IMG/VR virus record: IMGVR_UViG_3300042691_021403
Location: 1 to 62,629 of that record
Length of the DNA: 62,629 nucleotides
Source: a virus
Direction: 5' to 3' (one strand)
Shown: positions 29,339 through 37,517 of the stretch, in pieces
How the letters are laid out: every line of letters starts with the position of its first letter
Numbering within the stretch: position 1 is the stretch's first letter
Made by a program: the position numbers and the translations under genes
Notes under the pieces: generated by a model
The model's database searches: none
Told to the model about the DNA's origin: nothing
What the model saw: only the letters and a program-made list of their open reading frames with translations

Positions 29339-30012
29339 TGGCAGGCTCAATCGCAGATTTTAAAGCAAGTTTTAATACAGACTTAGCACGACCAAGTAGG
29401 TTTGATGTAAACATTCCAATTCCTATTGGTCTTCTCCCATACAGAGAAATCGGAAGAACACTTAGAATGCGTTGTGAGAACGCAGAACTTCCAGGTCGTT
29501 CAATCTCAACAACAACGATGAAAATTTATGGTGTCGAGGAGAAGTTTCCGTATCAAACAACATACAGTGATATCAGCCTCACGTTTATTGTTGGTGATGA
29601 TATGGCTGAAAAGAAATTCTTTGATGCATGGTTGAACTGGATTAATCCAACAATCAATTACAATCTGAAGTATAAAGCAGACTATGCTGTTCCACTCACA
29701 GTAAATCAATATGATGTGAGGAATGAACTTTCATATTCTGTGACAATGTTGGACACTTTTCCAATTGCAGTAAATCAGCTTGACCTTGATTGGTCCTCAG
29801 ATGGTCACCATAAACTGACTGTTACGTTTGCATACACAAGCTGGAGAAACAATTCAGTTGAAGCACTTGGAATGGAACTCTTGGAAACAACTATTGCAGA
29901 GTCGTTGGACTTCCCTACTTTTCCTACTGGGTTCTTAAGATTACCATCAAACTTAGGAAAAGATTTAATTCCACCTGGAGAAAGTTTGTCACCAGGTGAA
30001 AAATTTATATAA
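29338..30012 (+). CDS. 19: Tail tube protein gp19-like
   Basis: 224 residues. Follows the tube-protein pattern: RFDVNIPIP near 20, CENAELPGRSISTTTMKIYG, FPYQTTYSDISLTFIVGDD, then FFDAWLNWINP and the closing strands LDLDWSSDGHHKLTVTFAY. Tube proteins stack as hexamers from the baseplate hub. T4 gp54 and gp48 are structural relatives, so a gp54 (tube-initiator) role cannot be excluded. Coupled to the previous gene. Confidence 0.82.
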   Translation: MAGSIADFKASFNTDLARPSRFDVNIPIPIGLLPYREIGRTLRMRCENAELPGRSISTTTMKIYGVEEKFPYQTTYSDISLTFIVGDDMAEKKFFDAWLNWINPTINYNLKYKADYAVPLTVNQYDVRNELSYSVTMLDTFPIAVNQLDLDWSSDGHHKLTVTFAYTSWRNNSVEALGMELLETTIAESLDFPTFPTGFLRLPSNLGKDLIPPGESLSPGEKFI

Positions 30013-30031
30013 TAAAATGGAGATATAAATC

Positions 30032-30757
30032 ATGGCTTTACCAAAAATCGATACACCGATTTATGACTTGGAATTACCATTATCAAAAAAGAAAATTCGT
30101 TTCCGTCCTTTTCTAGTGAAAGAGCAAAAGAATCTTCTAATGGCAATGGAATCTGGAGACAGAGAATCGATTGAACAAAATATAAAACAGGTTCTAAACA
30201 ACTGTACAGTTACAGAAGGCATTGATATCGAAAAACTTCCAGTTATCGATATTGAATATTACTTTCTGCAACTCCGTGCAAGGTCTGTTGGAGAAGTTGT
30301 CGAAAACAAATATCGTTGTGATAACACGGTTGATGAAAAACCATGTAATAACATCATGGAAACATCACTGAACCTACTTGATATCAAAGTTGAGGGTGTT
30401 GTTGAAGGTAATGATGTTATCGAACTTACCAACACAATTTCAATCAAACTGAAATATCCAGAATTTTCTGTATTAAATAAACTGTCGAAACTCACAAGCG
30501 TTTCTGATATTGCATTTGAAATGATTGCCGAATCTGTAGAGTATATCTATGATGGTGAACAGTTTTATTATGCAAAAGAAGTTGATTCAAAAGAAATTGT
30601 TGAATTCATTGAATCTCTCAATCAACAACAGTTTGCAAAGATTGAAGATTTTTTCGCAAATCTTCCGAAGATTGAAAAGAAAATTGAAATGAAGTGTTCA
30701 CGTTGCGGTTTCGAACACAAACTTGACGTTGAAGGACTGGAAAGTTTTTTCGGTTAA
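30032..30757 (+). CDS. gp26-like tail/baseplate hub assembly protein (zero frame)
   Basis: 241 residues. Matches the T4 gp26/gp51-type family of hub assembly proteins: LELPLSKKKIRFRPFLVKEQ near residue 12, EQKNLLMAME, then IDIEYYFLQLRARSVGE. Two Cys pairs at either half (YRCD and MKCSRCGFEH) can make a zinc-binding site. A ribosome site (GGAG) lies 10 bp upstream. The last codons hold a T TTT TTC slippery heptamer (30745-30751), so part of translation probably shifts to the -1 frame and yields a longer product. Confidence 0.82.
   Translation: MALPKIDTPIYDLELPLSKKKIRFRPFLVKEQKNLLMAMESGDRESIEQNIKQVLNNCTVTEGIDIEKLPVIDIEYYFLQLRARSVGEVVENKYRCDNTVDEKPCNNIMETSLNLLDIKVEGVVEGNDVIELTNTISIKLKYPEFSVLNKLSKLTSVSDIAFEMIAESVEYIYDGEQFYYAKEVDSKEIVEFIESLNQQQFAKIEDFFANLPKIEKKIEMKCSRCGFEHKLDVEGLESFFG
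30745..30751 (+). other. Programmed -1 frameshift site (T TTT TTC)
   Basis: The zero-frame codons TTT TTC, preceded by T, form a canonical X XXY YYZ slippery heptamer four codons before the gp26-like stop (GGT TAA follow). In the -1 frame, translation stays open from 30751 to the stop at 30949-30951. Tail assembly chaperones of lambda, P2 and other phages use the same layout (short and frameshifted long forms) just upstream of the tape-measure gene. Confidence 0.75.
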
Positions 30758-30951
30758 CATTTGGTCATGATAATTTGAGAAATTATTACAAAACTAATTT
30801 CTCTTTGATGCAACACCATAAGTACAGTCTTACGGAACTTGAGAATATGATACCGTGGGAACGTGATGTATATGTTGGTATGCTTATACAATATATTGAG
30901 GAAGAAAATCAGAAGATTAAACAAAAGATAAACGAGAGCAAAATTAGATGA
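30751..30951 (+). CDS. -1 frame extension of the gp26-like assembly protein
   Basis: 66 codons that become joined to the 240-residue gp26-like protein (total about 306) if ribosomes slip at 30745-30751. The extension is highly charged and helical: NYYKTNFSLMQHHKYSLTEL, ENMIPWERDVYVGML, then a Glu/Lys-rich tail. An internal ATG at 30808 could also give a free 47-residue protein, but no ribosome site precedes it. The stop overlaps the start of the tape-measure-like gene (ATGA). In lambda and P2 the frameshift part binds the tape measure. Confidence 0.75.
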   Translation, partial: RLTFGHDNLRNYYKTNFSLMQHHKYSLTELENMIPWERDVYVGMLIQYIEEENQKIKQKINESKIR

Positions 30952-32987
30952 ACTACTACGATGCCGCCAGAATAAGAAAAAAAGGCTTCGCTAATTTAAT
31001 GACAGATAAACTGACTTCAGGTCAGGGTATTTTTTCATCTAGACGAGATGCTTTGTCTGAAATGTCAAAGGCAAATTCTTTGGCTATGAAAGAACGTTTC
31101 GATCCAATGAATATTGCCAAGTTTCTCACTGGCGGTAGCACTTTAGCACCAGCAATCGTTGGTCGCCTCACAGGCAGAAGCAAAGAAGATATTGGTTACT
31201 TTGCAGGTAAAAGACAATACCAATATACACCAAGACAGTCGAACTACTGGCAAAAGTTTAATAGTCCAAATATGGGTGGAGGTGGCTCAAAGAAAGCTAC
31301 ACAGATTCTGGAAAAGATGGTCTCATTTATGGAAAAGACCAGATATGATGATGTGAAAGAGCAAGATACACTTGATTCTTATAATGAACTCAATGAATAC
31401 ATGAGAGCAGAGAACCACAAAGAAGTGGTGAATGTATTCAAAGAGGCAATTAAGAACAAACGCAAAGTCATGAAACACATGGCTAAAGAAGCAAAGAAAC
31501 GTGCGGCTTACGAAAATTCTGTGAGTAAAAGAACACAAGCGGCGGAACGAAAGGCTCCTGCGCCTTCGGCTCCTTCAGCACCAACACCAGTTCCAGTACC
31601 CAGACCACCAGCACCGGCTCCTGCACCGGCTCCTAGACCACCAGCACCGGCACCTGCACCGGCACCTGCACCGGCACCTGCACCAGCACCAGCACCGGCT
31701 CCAGCACCGGCTCCAGCACCTAGACCACCAGCACCGGCACCTGCACCGGCTCCAGCACCTAGACCACCAGCACCTGCACCGGCACCTGCACCGGCTCCAG
31801 CACCTAGACCACCAGCACCGGCTCCTGCACCGGCTCCTGCACCGGCTCCAGCACCTAGACCACCAGCACCGGCTCCTGCACCCAGACCACCAGCACCGGC
31901 ACCCGCACCAGCACCTGCACCGGCTAGACCACCTACTGCGGCACCTGCACCCCCAGCACCGGCTAGACCACCTACTGCGGCACCTGCACCTCCAGCACCC
32001 GCTAGACCACCTACTGCGGCACCTGCACCACCAGTATCAATTCCACCGAGTGCCGCAATAGTTGGTGCCTTTGGGGTTGGAACTGTTGGTGCCGCTATTG
32101 CTGAAAAAATGGCCAAAAAAGAATCTGCCGGAGGTAAACCGGATTCTTATTATATGGCCAACATAGTAAGAGGAGGAACCAAAAGTGACACATCCAATTC
32201 ATTTAGAATAATAAAAGGAAATATTGATGTGACAACTGGCCAACCTTATCCAAAAGATTTGACTGATATGACCATAGCTGAAGTAGTTGAACTTGCCAAT
32301 AGGAGGAGCCAACATTTTGACAAAGCAGGAGCCGGAGCGGCTATGGGTAAATATCAATTTATGCCACAAACGCTTGCCGGTAGATACGATAGGAAAACAA
32401 ACACCTTTTTGCCGGGAGTAGCACAAAAAGTTTTCGGTCCTTGGGCAATGTATCAACCTTTTTCTAAAGAAAATCAAGAGATAATGCAACAGTTTTTGAT
32501 GCGGGCAAATGCAAGAGCATTAATGAAAGATAATTTACCAATAACTGATGCAAATTTGTACATGTTACATTTTTCAGGTAATACAAGCATGGTGAGAAAA
32601 ATGATGGCCGCAAATGATACTGATAGTATGTCCACCATATTATCACCTGCTGCCGTCATAGCGAATAAAACAGTAGCGAATATGACTGTTGGTGAGTATA
32701 AAAGAAAAATTTTGAATATTTTTGACTCCAAAGTTATAACCTATCAGCAACTCACAGAAGGTATTAATGTTCCCACACCAACAGGAACACTTGAAGATTA
32801 TCAGGCTGGAATGAGACTACAACAAGCTGAAGAAAAAAGGGCTGAAATGAGGTCAAGATTCCGAAGATCCGAAATACTACAACAAAACGGTGTTATGGTC
32901 AATCAAAACAACATTACAAATAGACAAAGAAATGTGAATGTGAATTCGGCACCTTTACAAGAATTAAATCCAAGAATAGGACACTAA
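30948..32987 (+). CDS. Tape-measure/hub protein with lysozyme-like domain
   Basis: 679 residues. Residues 1-75 share a domain with the next gene (ERFDPMNIAKFL, APAIVGRLTGRSKEDIGYFA). Residues 90-190 are charged helix. Residues 204-364 are a Pro/Ala-rich linker. Residues 390-590 look like a lysozyme or transglycosylase fold: a Glu in KKESAGG near 394 and AAMGKYQFMPQTL near 463-475, the GxYQFxPxTL motif of phage muramidases. The gp5-like hub genes here lack lysozyme, so this is the probable virion-borne cell-wall enzyme. It follows the frameshifted chaperone-like gene, where tape-measure genes usually lie. Confidence 0.7.
   Translation: MNYYDAARIRKKGFANLMTDKLTSGQGIFSSRRDALSEMSKANSLAMKERFDPMNIAKFLTGGSTLAPAIVGRLTGRSKEDIGYFAGKRQYQYTPRQSNYWQKFNSPNMGGGGSKKATQILEKMVSFMEKTRYDDVKEQDTLDSYNELNEYMRAENHKEVVNVFKEAIKNKRKVMKHMAKEAKKRAAYENSVSKRTQAAERKAPAPSAPSAPTPVPVPRPPAPAPAPAPRPPAPAPAPAPAPAPAPAPAPAPAPAPAPRPPAPAPAPAPAPRPPAPAPAPAPAPAPRPPAPAPAPAPAPAPAPRPPAPAPAPRPPAPAPAPAPAPARPPTAAPAPPAPARPPTAAPAPPAPARPPTAAPAPPVSIPPSAAIVGAFGVGTVGAAIAEKMAKKESAGGKPDSYYMANIVRGGTKSDTSNSFRIIKGNIDVTTGQPYPKDLTDMTIAEVVELANRRSQHFDKAGAGAAMGKYQFMPQTLAGRYDRKTNTFLPGVAQKVFGPWAMYQPFSKENQEIMQQFLMRANARALMKDNLPITDANLYMLHFSGNTSMVRKMMAANDTDSMSTILSPAAVIANKTVANMTVGEYKRKILNIFDSKVITYQQLTEGINVPTPTGTLEDYQAGMRLQQAEEKRAEMRSRFRRSEILQQNGVMVNQNNITNRQRNVNVNSAPLQELNPRIGH
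31556..32030 (+). repeat. Pro-Ala-rich linker-coding repeat
   Basis: Degenerate hexanucleotide repeats coding for Pro-Ala and Arg-Pro-Pro units (for example APAPAPRPPAPAP). It is an extended, flexible spacer between the N-terminal and lysozyme-like domains, and length variation by slippage is likely. A rightward coding repeat only; the minus strand is open too but codes for Gly-Ala and is a shadow. Confidence 0.85.
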
Positions 32988-32988
32988 A

Positions 32989-34401
32989 ATGGATTACAGA
33001 GTAGCAAGCAATATCAGAGGTAAATCTCTATCGTCAATGATGGCGGATAGAATCGCATCCGGTGGTTCTATTGGATCATCCATTAGAAGTTCCATCTCCG
33101 ATAAACTGAAAGCAAGGGCAACCGGTGTCAAAGAAAAGTTTGATCCAATGAATATTGCACGTGCAATGACGGGTGGCGGTAGACTTGCTCCCGCAATTCT
33201 CGGTAGACTCACTGGTCGTTCACAGTCTGACATAAATTATTTTGCGGGTGATAAGAACAAAAAGGGTAGAAGTTACACACAAATTCCAACCTACATGAAC
33301 ACACCAGGTGAAGGCCTTGGTGGTTCAGCCGTTGATGTATTAAATAAAATGCTTGCATTCATGGTTAATTCCCGTGCAAGTGACTTAAAGAAAAAAGAAA
33401 CGGCAAAACAATTTCTCGAAGAACAAAAGGTTGAAGAACAGCGCAGACAAGATGAATTCTTAGAGTTATTGAAAGTATATACCTCTTTAGGCACATCCAC
33501 AGTGATAAAAGCCGAAGAAGGTGAAAACATGATGGATAAGTTTAAGAGAATGCTGGATGCTCTTGCATATAAATTTCAAAAGATGTTGGATGCAATCAAT
33601 GTCTTTAAAAATGCTAAAGCATTGGCTTCTCTTGTTGGTCTTCTAACTAATCCTCTCGGTTTGGCCATAGGTGCAATTATAGCCGCAACTTATGGATTGC
33701 AAAAATTAGCCGATAAAACACCAAACTTCTCCGTTCTTACACCACAAGAAGCACAGAATGTTTTGAACAGTAAAGATCCATTTGCAATTCAGCAAGAAGG
33801 TGGATATGATAAACTTGCCAACATAATACGAAATGGACCAGCAGAAGCACAGAAAGCATTGGACGATTTTAAGGCTGGAAGAATAACAGAACCTGAAATC
33901 AATAAATTGGGTGGTGTAACAAAACTTGAAGAAATTGCCAAACAAACCGGACTTGCGGTTCCCGAAAACGTAGCACTTCCAGATAAAGTTCAACCCAGAC
34001 CTATAAGCCGTGGCCAAAGTCAAATGATGTGGGACCAAAGATATGGTAAAGATTACAATCCAGATGGAACAAGAAAACCAACACAAGTTCCAAACACTGG
34101 CACATCACCGGCCGCCACGCCCGTACCTAATACACCACCGCCACCGCCAGCATCAAATCAATCAAGCGCAGAACCGGTTCAACAAACACCTGTTTCTGCA
34201 AGAATGAATAATGCTGTAGGTGAAAATCAAGATTTGAATTTGATGGTAAATATGGACACACAAACGCCTGTGGCACCTATCATAACAACAAACACAAGTT
34301 CTGTTGATTTGCCTGATAGACCTATTCCTGCTACTGCATTAGTACGTGACAGGACTCCGATTCTTGCTCATGTTCTTAACGCATCTTTAGCACCAGTATA
34401 A
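32989..34401 (+). CDS. Second tape-measure/hub-like protein, paralog N-terminus
   Basis: 470 residues. Residues 1-85 repeat the N-terminal domain of the 30948 gene: KEKFDPMNIARAMTGG, LAPAILGRLTGRSQSDINYF. Residues 180-245 include amphipathic helix and a hydrophobic stretch (LLTNPLGLAIGAIIAATYGL) like the membrane segments of tape-measure proteins. The C-terminus is Pro/Thr-rich and disordered. It starts 1 bp after the previous stop. A gp29/gp28-type hub or tape-measure role is inferred from position; T4 gp29 has 590 residues. Confidence 0.7.
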   Translation: MDYRVASNIRGKSLSSMMADRIASGGSIGSSIRSSISDKLKARATGVKEKFDPMNIARAMTGGGRLAPAILGRLTGRSQSDINYFAGDKNKKGRSYTQIPTYMNTPGEGLGGSAVDVLNKMLAFMVNSRASDLKKKETAKQFLEEQKVEEQRRQDEFLELLKVYTSLGTSTVIKAEEGENMMDKFKRMLDALAYKFQKMLDAINVFKNAKALASLVGLLTNPLGLAIGAIIAATYGLQKLADKTPNFSVLTPQEAQNVLNSKDPFAIQQEGGYDKLANIIRNGPAEAQKALDDFKAGRITEPEINKLGGVTKLEEIAKQTGLAVPENVALPDKVQPRPISRGQSQMMWDQRYGKDYNPDGTRKPTQVPNTGTSPAATPVPNTPPPPPASNQSSAEPVQQTPVSARMNNAVGENQDLNLMVNMDTQTPVAPIITTNTSSVDLPDRPIPATALVRDRTPILAHVLNASLAPV

Positions 34402-34424
34402 AAAAAGCCCGCACAAGGCGGGCT
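34400..34424 (-). terminator. Rho-independent terminator of the gp32 unit
   Basis: Perfect 6-7 bp stem GAGCCCGC / GCGGGCTT on the minus strand followed by seven T's. It lies between the convergent ends of the rightward tail operon and the leftward gp32 gene, and would also slow transcription from the right-going side. Confidence 0.9.
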
Positions 34425-34448
34425 CAAAACTTTCGGTCAAGGAGAGTT

Positions 34449-35330
34449 TTATTCTTCGGCTAGCTTAGAGAAATAAGCCAAATCATCATCATCTTCAGCA
34501 ATACCGGCATCCGCCATCACTGGCGCAGGCTTACGTGGCATTGCTTTAGCTTGTTCAACTGTAGTCTTTGCGGCTACTGGTGAACCATCAAGGCCGAGAA
34601 CTTTATCAAGGCGTGCCTTCAACTCATCATAAGACTTGAAGTTTTCTGGTGCAAGGAACTCTTTGAGGGAGTATTCTTTCTTCCAGATTGCTTCTAGCTT
34701 CTCATCGTCATCCAACAATGCGGATGGAGATTCGAATTCAGACTTATCATAGTTCTGATAGCCCTCAACTTTACGAATCTTGAGTTTGAAGTTTGCACCA
34801 GCCCACATATCAAAAGGATTAATTGGCTTTTCATCCTCAAAAGCAGGATTCATTGCTTCGTTAATCTTATCAAAGATTTTTTTTCCGAACTTGTAAAGGA
34901 AAACTTTACCTTCGTTCTGAGGATTCTTAGAATCTTCAACAACGTAGATGTTAGCCATGTAAGACAGGCGGCGCTTTTGCTTACGTGCAACTTCCTTGTT
35001 TGCTTCGATGCCAGAGTTCCACAACTGAGAGTTGTATTCAGAAACTGGATCTTTCTGACCAAGAGTGGTCAGTGAGTTTTCGATGTACCAGCCACCAGGT
35101 CCCTGGAAGCCGTGATTGAAAACTTTCACCCATGGTAGGGCGTCATCACCATCAACGGAAGGTTGAGGAAGAAAACGAATAACTGCATAACCGTTACCAG
35201 CCTTATCGACTTCGGGTTTCCAGAAATTATCTTCTTTGGTTGGGGATTCGGTCGTATTGAGTTGCTCAATAGCCTTTGCGAGTTTGTCCAGGTTGCTGGA
35301 GTTACGCTTGAGATTTGCGAATGAAGACAT
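34449..35330 (-). CDS. 32: Single-stranded DNA-binding protein gp32
   Basis: 293 residues (T4 gp32 has 301). The OB-fold core is clear: NFWKPEVDKAGNGYAVIRFL near 35, GGWYIENSLTTLGQKDPVSE, then QNEGKVFLYKFGKKIFDKI near 140, and NPFDMWAGANFKLKIRKVEG. The C-terminus is acidic (EDDDDLAYFSKLAEE) as needed for partner binding. The T4 zinc ligands (three Cys and one His) are absent in the equivalent region, as in several marine T4-like phages. It coats ssDNA in replication and recombination. Ribosome site AAGGAA; a terminator follows the gene. Confidence 0.95.
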   Translation of the reverse strand: MSSFANLKRNSSNLDKLAKAIEQLNTTESPTKEDNFWKPEVDKAGNGYAVIRFLPQPSVDGDDALPWVKVFNHGFQGPGGWYIENSLTTLGQKDPVSEYNSQLWNSGIEANKEVARKQKRRLSYMANIYVVEDSKNPQNEGKVFLYKFGKKIFDKINEAMNPAFEDEKPINPFDMWAGANFKLKIRKVEGYQNYDKSEFESPSALLDDDEKLEAIWKKEYSLKEFLAPENFKSYDELKARLDKVLGLDGSPVAAKTTVEQAKAMPRKPAPVMADAGIAEDDDDLAYFSKLAEE

Positions 35331-35413
35331 AGTATTTTCCTTGTATAAACGTTGTATTAAATGTATTTCGAATTATCCACATATATCATAATGTATGAAG
35401 TATATAGGCGAAA

Positions 35414-35896
35414 TCAAAGATACATCTTCAGCATTGCGATAGTAGAAACGGCATCTGTGTGAAGTATGCCAATACCACCGGCTTTGTTCCAATCATCGAT
35501 AACGGATTTAGTGTCATCGATAATGATGGAATCTGGAGTAGCATACTTGTATTTCAGGGATTTACCTGGAACAAAGTTTGCTTTGTAGTGAATGTTGTGC
35601 TTGTTCAACCACATTTGTTTTTGTGGTGCAATCATTCCGTGATTTTCAGGTCGTGCAGTTGACGAAAGGATTTCTTTAGGTACATCAAAACTGTTCAAGT
35701 AACTCAGGAGTTCAAGTGCATCAGGCATGAGGTCAAGTGTACTGAATTCACCATCTTCAATGAACTTTTTGAAGAACCCATTAAATTCTTTATTGCTTCG
35801 TGTTTCCTCTGGTGTCGCACGGAACTTTTCCTTGTAACGTTTAGAGAAATCTGCAATCACGCCATCCATATCAACGTAAACGGTTTGTATTTTCAT
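35414..35896 (-). CDS. HAD-superfamily 5'(3')-nucleotidase
   Basis: 160 residues. The HAD signature DMDGVIADF is at 9-17 (two catalytic Asp), the Ser in SSTARPENHG gives the second motif, and SIIIDDTKSVIDDW the fourth. The arrangement resembles the NT5C 5'(3')-deoxyribonucleotidases common in phages, which dephosphorylate nucleotides during host DNA turnover. It sits in the gp32-gp59 cluster, and its start overlaps the stop of the upstream gp59 gene. Confidence 0.82.
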   Translation of the reverse strand: MKIQTVYVDMDGVIADFSKRYKEKFRATPEETRSNKEFNGFFKKFIEDGEFSTLDLMPDALELLSYLNSFDVPKEILSSTARPENHGMIAPQKQMWLNKHNIHYKANFVPGKSLKYKYATPDSIIIDDTKSVIDDWNKAGGIGILHTDAVSTIAMLKMYL

Positions 35897-36501
35897 GTTG
35901 TAGTCAGATTTAAGTTTTTCTTAAGTATTGCAAGCATCTTGGGTTTATCAAAGTTTAAGAATGGTTTATACTTCTCACAACTCTTGACGAATTCTGGAAA
36001 GATAATGTCATCATCAACTTTTTTAACCCACATGGGCAAGAAGTTTAATAACTCATTTAAGATAATTAAAGTCTCTTTAGCACACATATCTTGCATATAA
36101 AGATTATACAACAACGGGTACTGTTTGTCAACCACCCTGAGCAATTCTTCCGGATTGTTTACCGAATCGAATAGCCTGTGGAGGTCTTGTTCAAAAACAT
36201 AGGAGAGGGACTGTTGGGTTTTTTGCCACACCTTGTATTCGGACTCCGCATCCTCGGACAGAAGGTCACCCACCCATATTTTTGGATTCACTAGCATATT
36301 GGCAACAAAAAAACCAAAGAGTTCATCACGCTTGTATTTTCTGGACAGTTTATAGAATTGAAACTTGTCCTTACGGAGCATGAATTGGTCTTTGGTTACA
36401 TTTGTTTTGCCAGAATACTTCACATAATCATACTTTGAAGTGAAATGTAGTTTCAATGCATGAAACAGAGCATACGCTTCAAAACCACCGGCTTCACTCA
36501 T
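35893..36501 (-). CDS. 59: Helicase loader gp59
   Basis: 202 residues (T4 gp59 has 217). The N-terminal motif GFEAYALFHALKLHFTSKYD with Y and K residues that contact forked DNA, followed by KRDELFGFFVANMLVNP, fits the gp59 family, which loads the gp41 helicase onto gp32-coated forks. Gene order gp33-gp59-gp32 (in transcription direction) is as in T4. Starts and stops overlap by 4 bp with gp33. Confidence 0.85.
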   Translation of the reverse strand: MSEAGGFEAYALFHALKLHFTSKYDYVKYSGKTNVTKDQFMLRKDKFQFYKLSRKYKRDELFGFFVANMLVNPKIWVGDLLSEDAESEYKVWQKTQQSLSYVFEQDLHRLFDSVNNPEELLRVVDKQYPLLYNLYMQDMCAKETLIILNELLNFLPMWVKKVDDDIIFPEFVKSCEKYKPFLNFDKPKMLAILKKNLNLTTT

Positions 36502-36719
36502 AATGGCAACTTATTCACTTTCTTAATCATATTTGCGGCTTGTGCTTCATCAGAAATTTTGGCTTTGATTGGTGCAGTGAGAAGTGTTGCGGCAATCTCT
36601 ACTTCAAAACCAGTTTCTTCACAGTGTAGAATAATAGCATCCATATAGGGTATTCTTTTCTTTTGCACAATTTCTTCAATAATGGCTGAGAACTTTCGTT
36701 GTTCTTCCTTAGTGGCCAT
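36498..36719 (-). CDS. 33: Late transcription coactivator gp33-like
   Basis: 73 residues, shorter than T4 gp33 (112). The core YMDAIILHCEETGFEVEIAA, then KAKISDEAQAAN and the terminal LPL fit the gp33 family, which binds the RNA polymerase flap and the sliding clamp to activate TATAAATA promoters. Position next to gp59 supports it. The four exact late boxes noted elsewhere in this window agree with the presence of this system. Confidence 0.78.
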   Translation of the reverse strand: MATKEEQRKFSAIIEEIVQKKRIPYMDAIILHCEETGFEVEIAATLLTAPIKAKISDEAQAANMIKKVNKLPL

Positions 36720-36934
36720 TATTTCTTACCCATTGAATAAGCAATGCAAACAGCATTCGTGGCAGTTTCATACGCACACTTAACGGAGATTGGATCGATA
36801 CCTTTTTGGATAGCTGATTCAATATTCTTTGCCATGTTGTTACGATCATTGATGTTGTAAATTGTAAATGCGGCGATAGATGAACACACTGCAAGTGTGA
36901 TACAAACAATAACCGTGATAACTTCTTTTTGCAT
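36719..36934 (-). CDS. Small single-span membrane protein
   Basis: 71 residues from the ATG at 36934. An ATG 22 codons upstream is in frame, but the chosen one has AAAGGAG at the right distance and lies 1 bp after the upstream stop. It has one N-terminal transmembrane helix (VITVIVCITLAVCSSIAAF) and an exported tail with cysteines at the end. Following a cell-wall hydrolase, it could be a holin- or spanin-type lysis factor, but no class was recognised. Confidence 0.72.
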   Translation of the reverse strand: MQKEVITVIVCITLAVCSSIAAFTIYNINDRNNMAKNIESAIQKGIDPISVKCAYETATNAVCIAYSMGKK

Positions 36935-36935
36935 T

Positions 36936-37490
36936 TTAGATGACTCCTTTGTTTCTGTCAATTTCGTCTTTGTTGCTTCTGTAGAAGATGTGTCTGCCAA
37001 TTTGGTCTACCTTTTTTAATTTCCATTGTGGATTAACATAGTCTGCATGGTAATATGTTGCACCGTTTGTTACATCGGTTTGATGTTCAAAGTTGATGAC
37101 CATATTAATTGCTAACTGACGAATCTCATTATACAACGAGGTGCCTCGAATTGTCAACTGTTTATCGGTACTTTTCTTCTCACAATACCAAGAGAATTGA
37201 CATACACCACCGGTTTTCTGATACACTACTCCGCAAATGTCATTCGCATAATTACCTGTTCTGAGCCTATTAAATGTAACGAAAGCAACGGCTTTCTTGC
37301 CATCGAGTGGCTCATTTGCGGCTTCAAAATAGATATTATCAGCTAGGCAAGTTATTTGTTTCTGTGTCTCCTTATCTAAGGAATGAAAACTTGCCTTGAA
37401 TGGTAAATTATATAAATCTATATTTACCATTGACAGTGATATGATGACTGCGGAAAATAGTATGCTTAAAAGTATTGGTTTACTTTGCAT
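36936..37490 (-). CDS. SleB-family cell-wall hydrolase (probable endolysin)
   Basis: 184 residues. N-terminal hydrophobic helix (PILLSILFSAVIISLSMV) can serve as a signal or signal anchor. Residues 45-180 match Hydrolase_2 (SleB): LADNIYFEAANEP, KKAVAFVTFNRLRTG and GATYYHADYVNPQWK. The Glu of NIYFEAA is the expected catalytic acid of this lysozyme-like fold. The export signal favours a secreted or membrane-anchored endolysin rather than a cytoplasmic one. Ribosome site AGGA; it lies 28 bp downstream of the end of the tmRNA and may share its transcript. Confidence 0.85.
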   Translation of the reverse strand: MQSKPILLSILFSAVIISLSMVNIDLYNLPFKASFHSLDKETQKQITCLADNIYFEAANEPLDGKKAVAFVTFNRLRTGNYANDICGVVYQKTGGVCQFSWYCEKKSTDKQLTIRGTSLYNEIRQLAINMVINFEHQTDVTNGATYYHADYVNPQWKLKKVDQIGRHIFYRSNKDEIDRNKGVI

Positions 37491-37517
37491 TTTTATTTCC
37501 TATGTGTTGAACATGGT

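Noticed and set aside
31508-32116. Leftward Gly-Ala-rich frame
   Set aside because: Image of the Pro/Ala linker of the rightward gene; no start signal or context.
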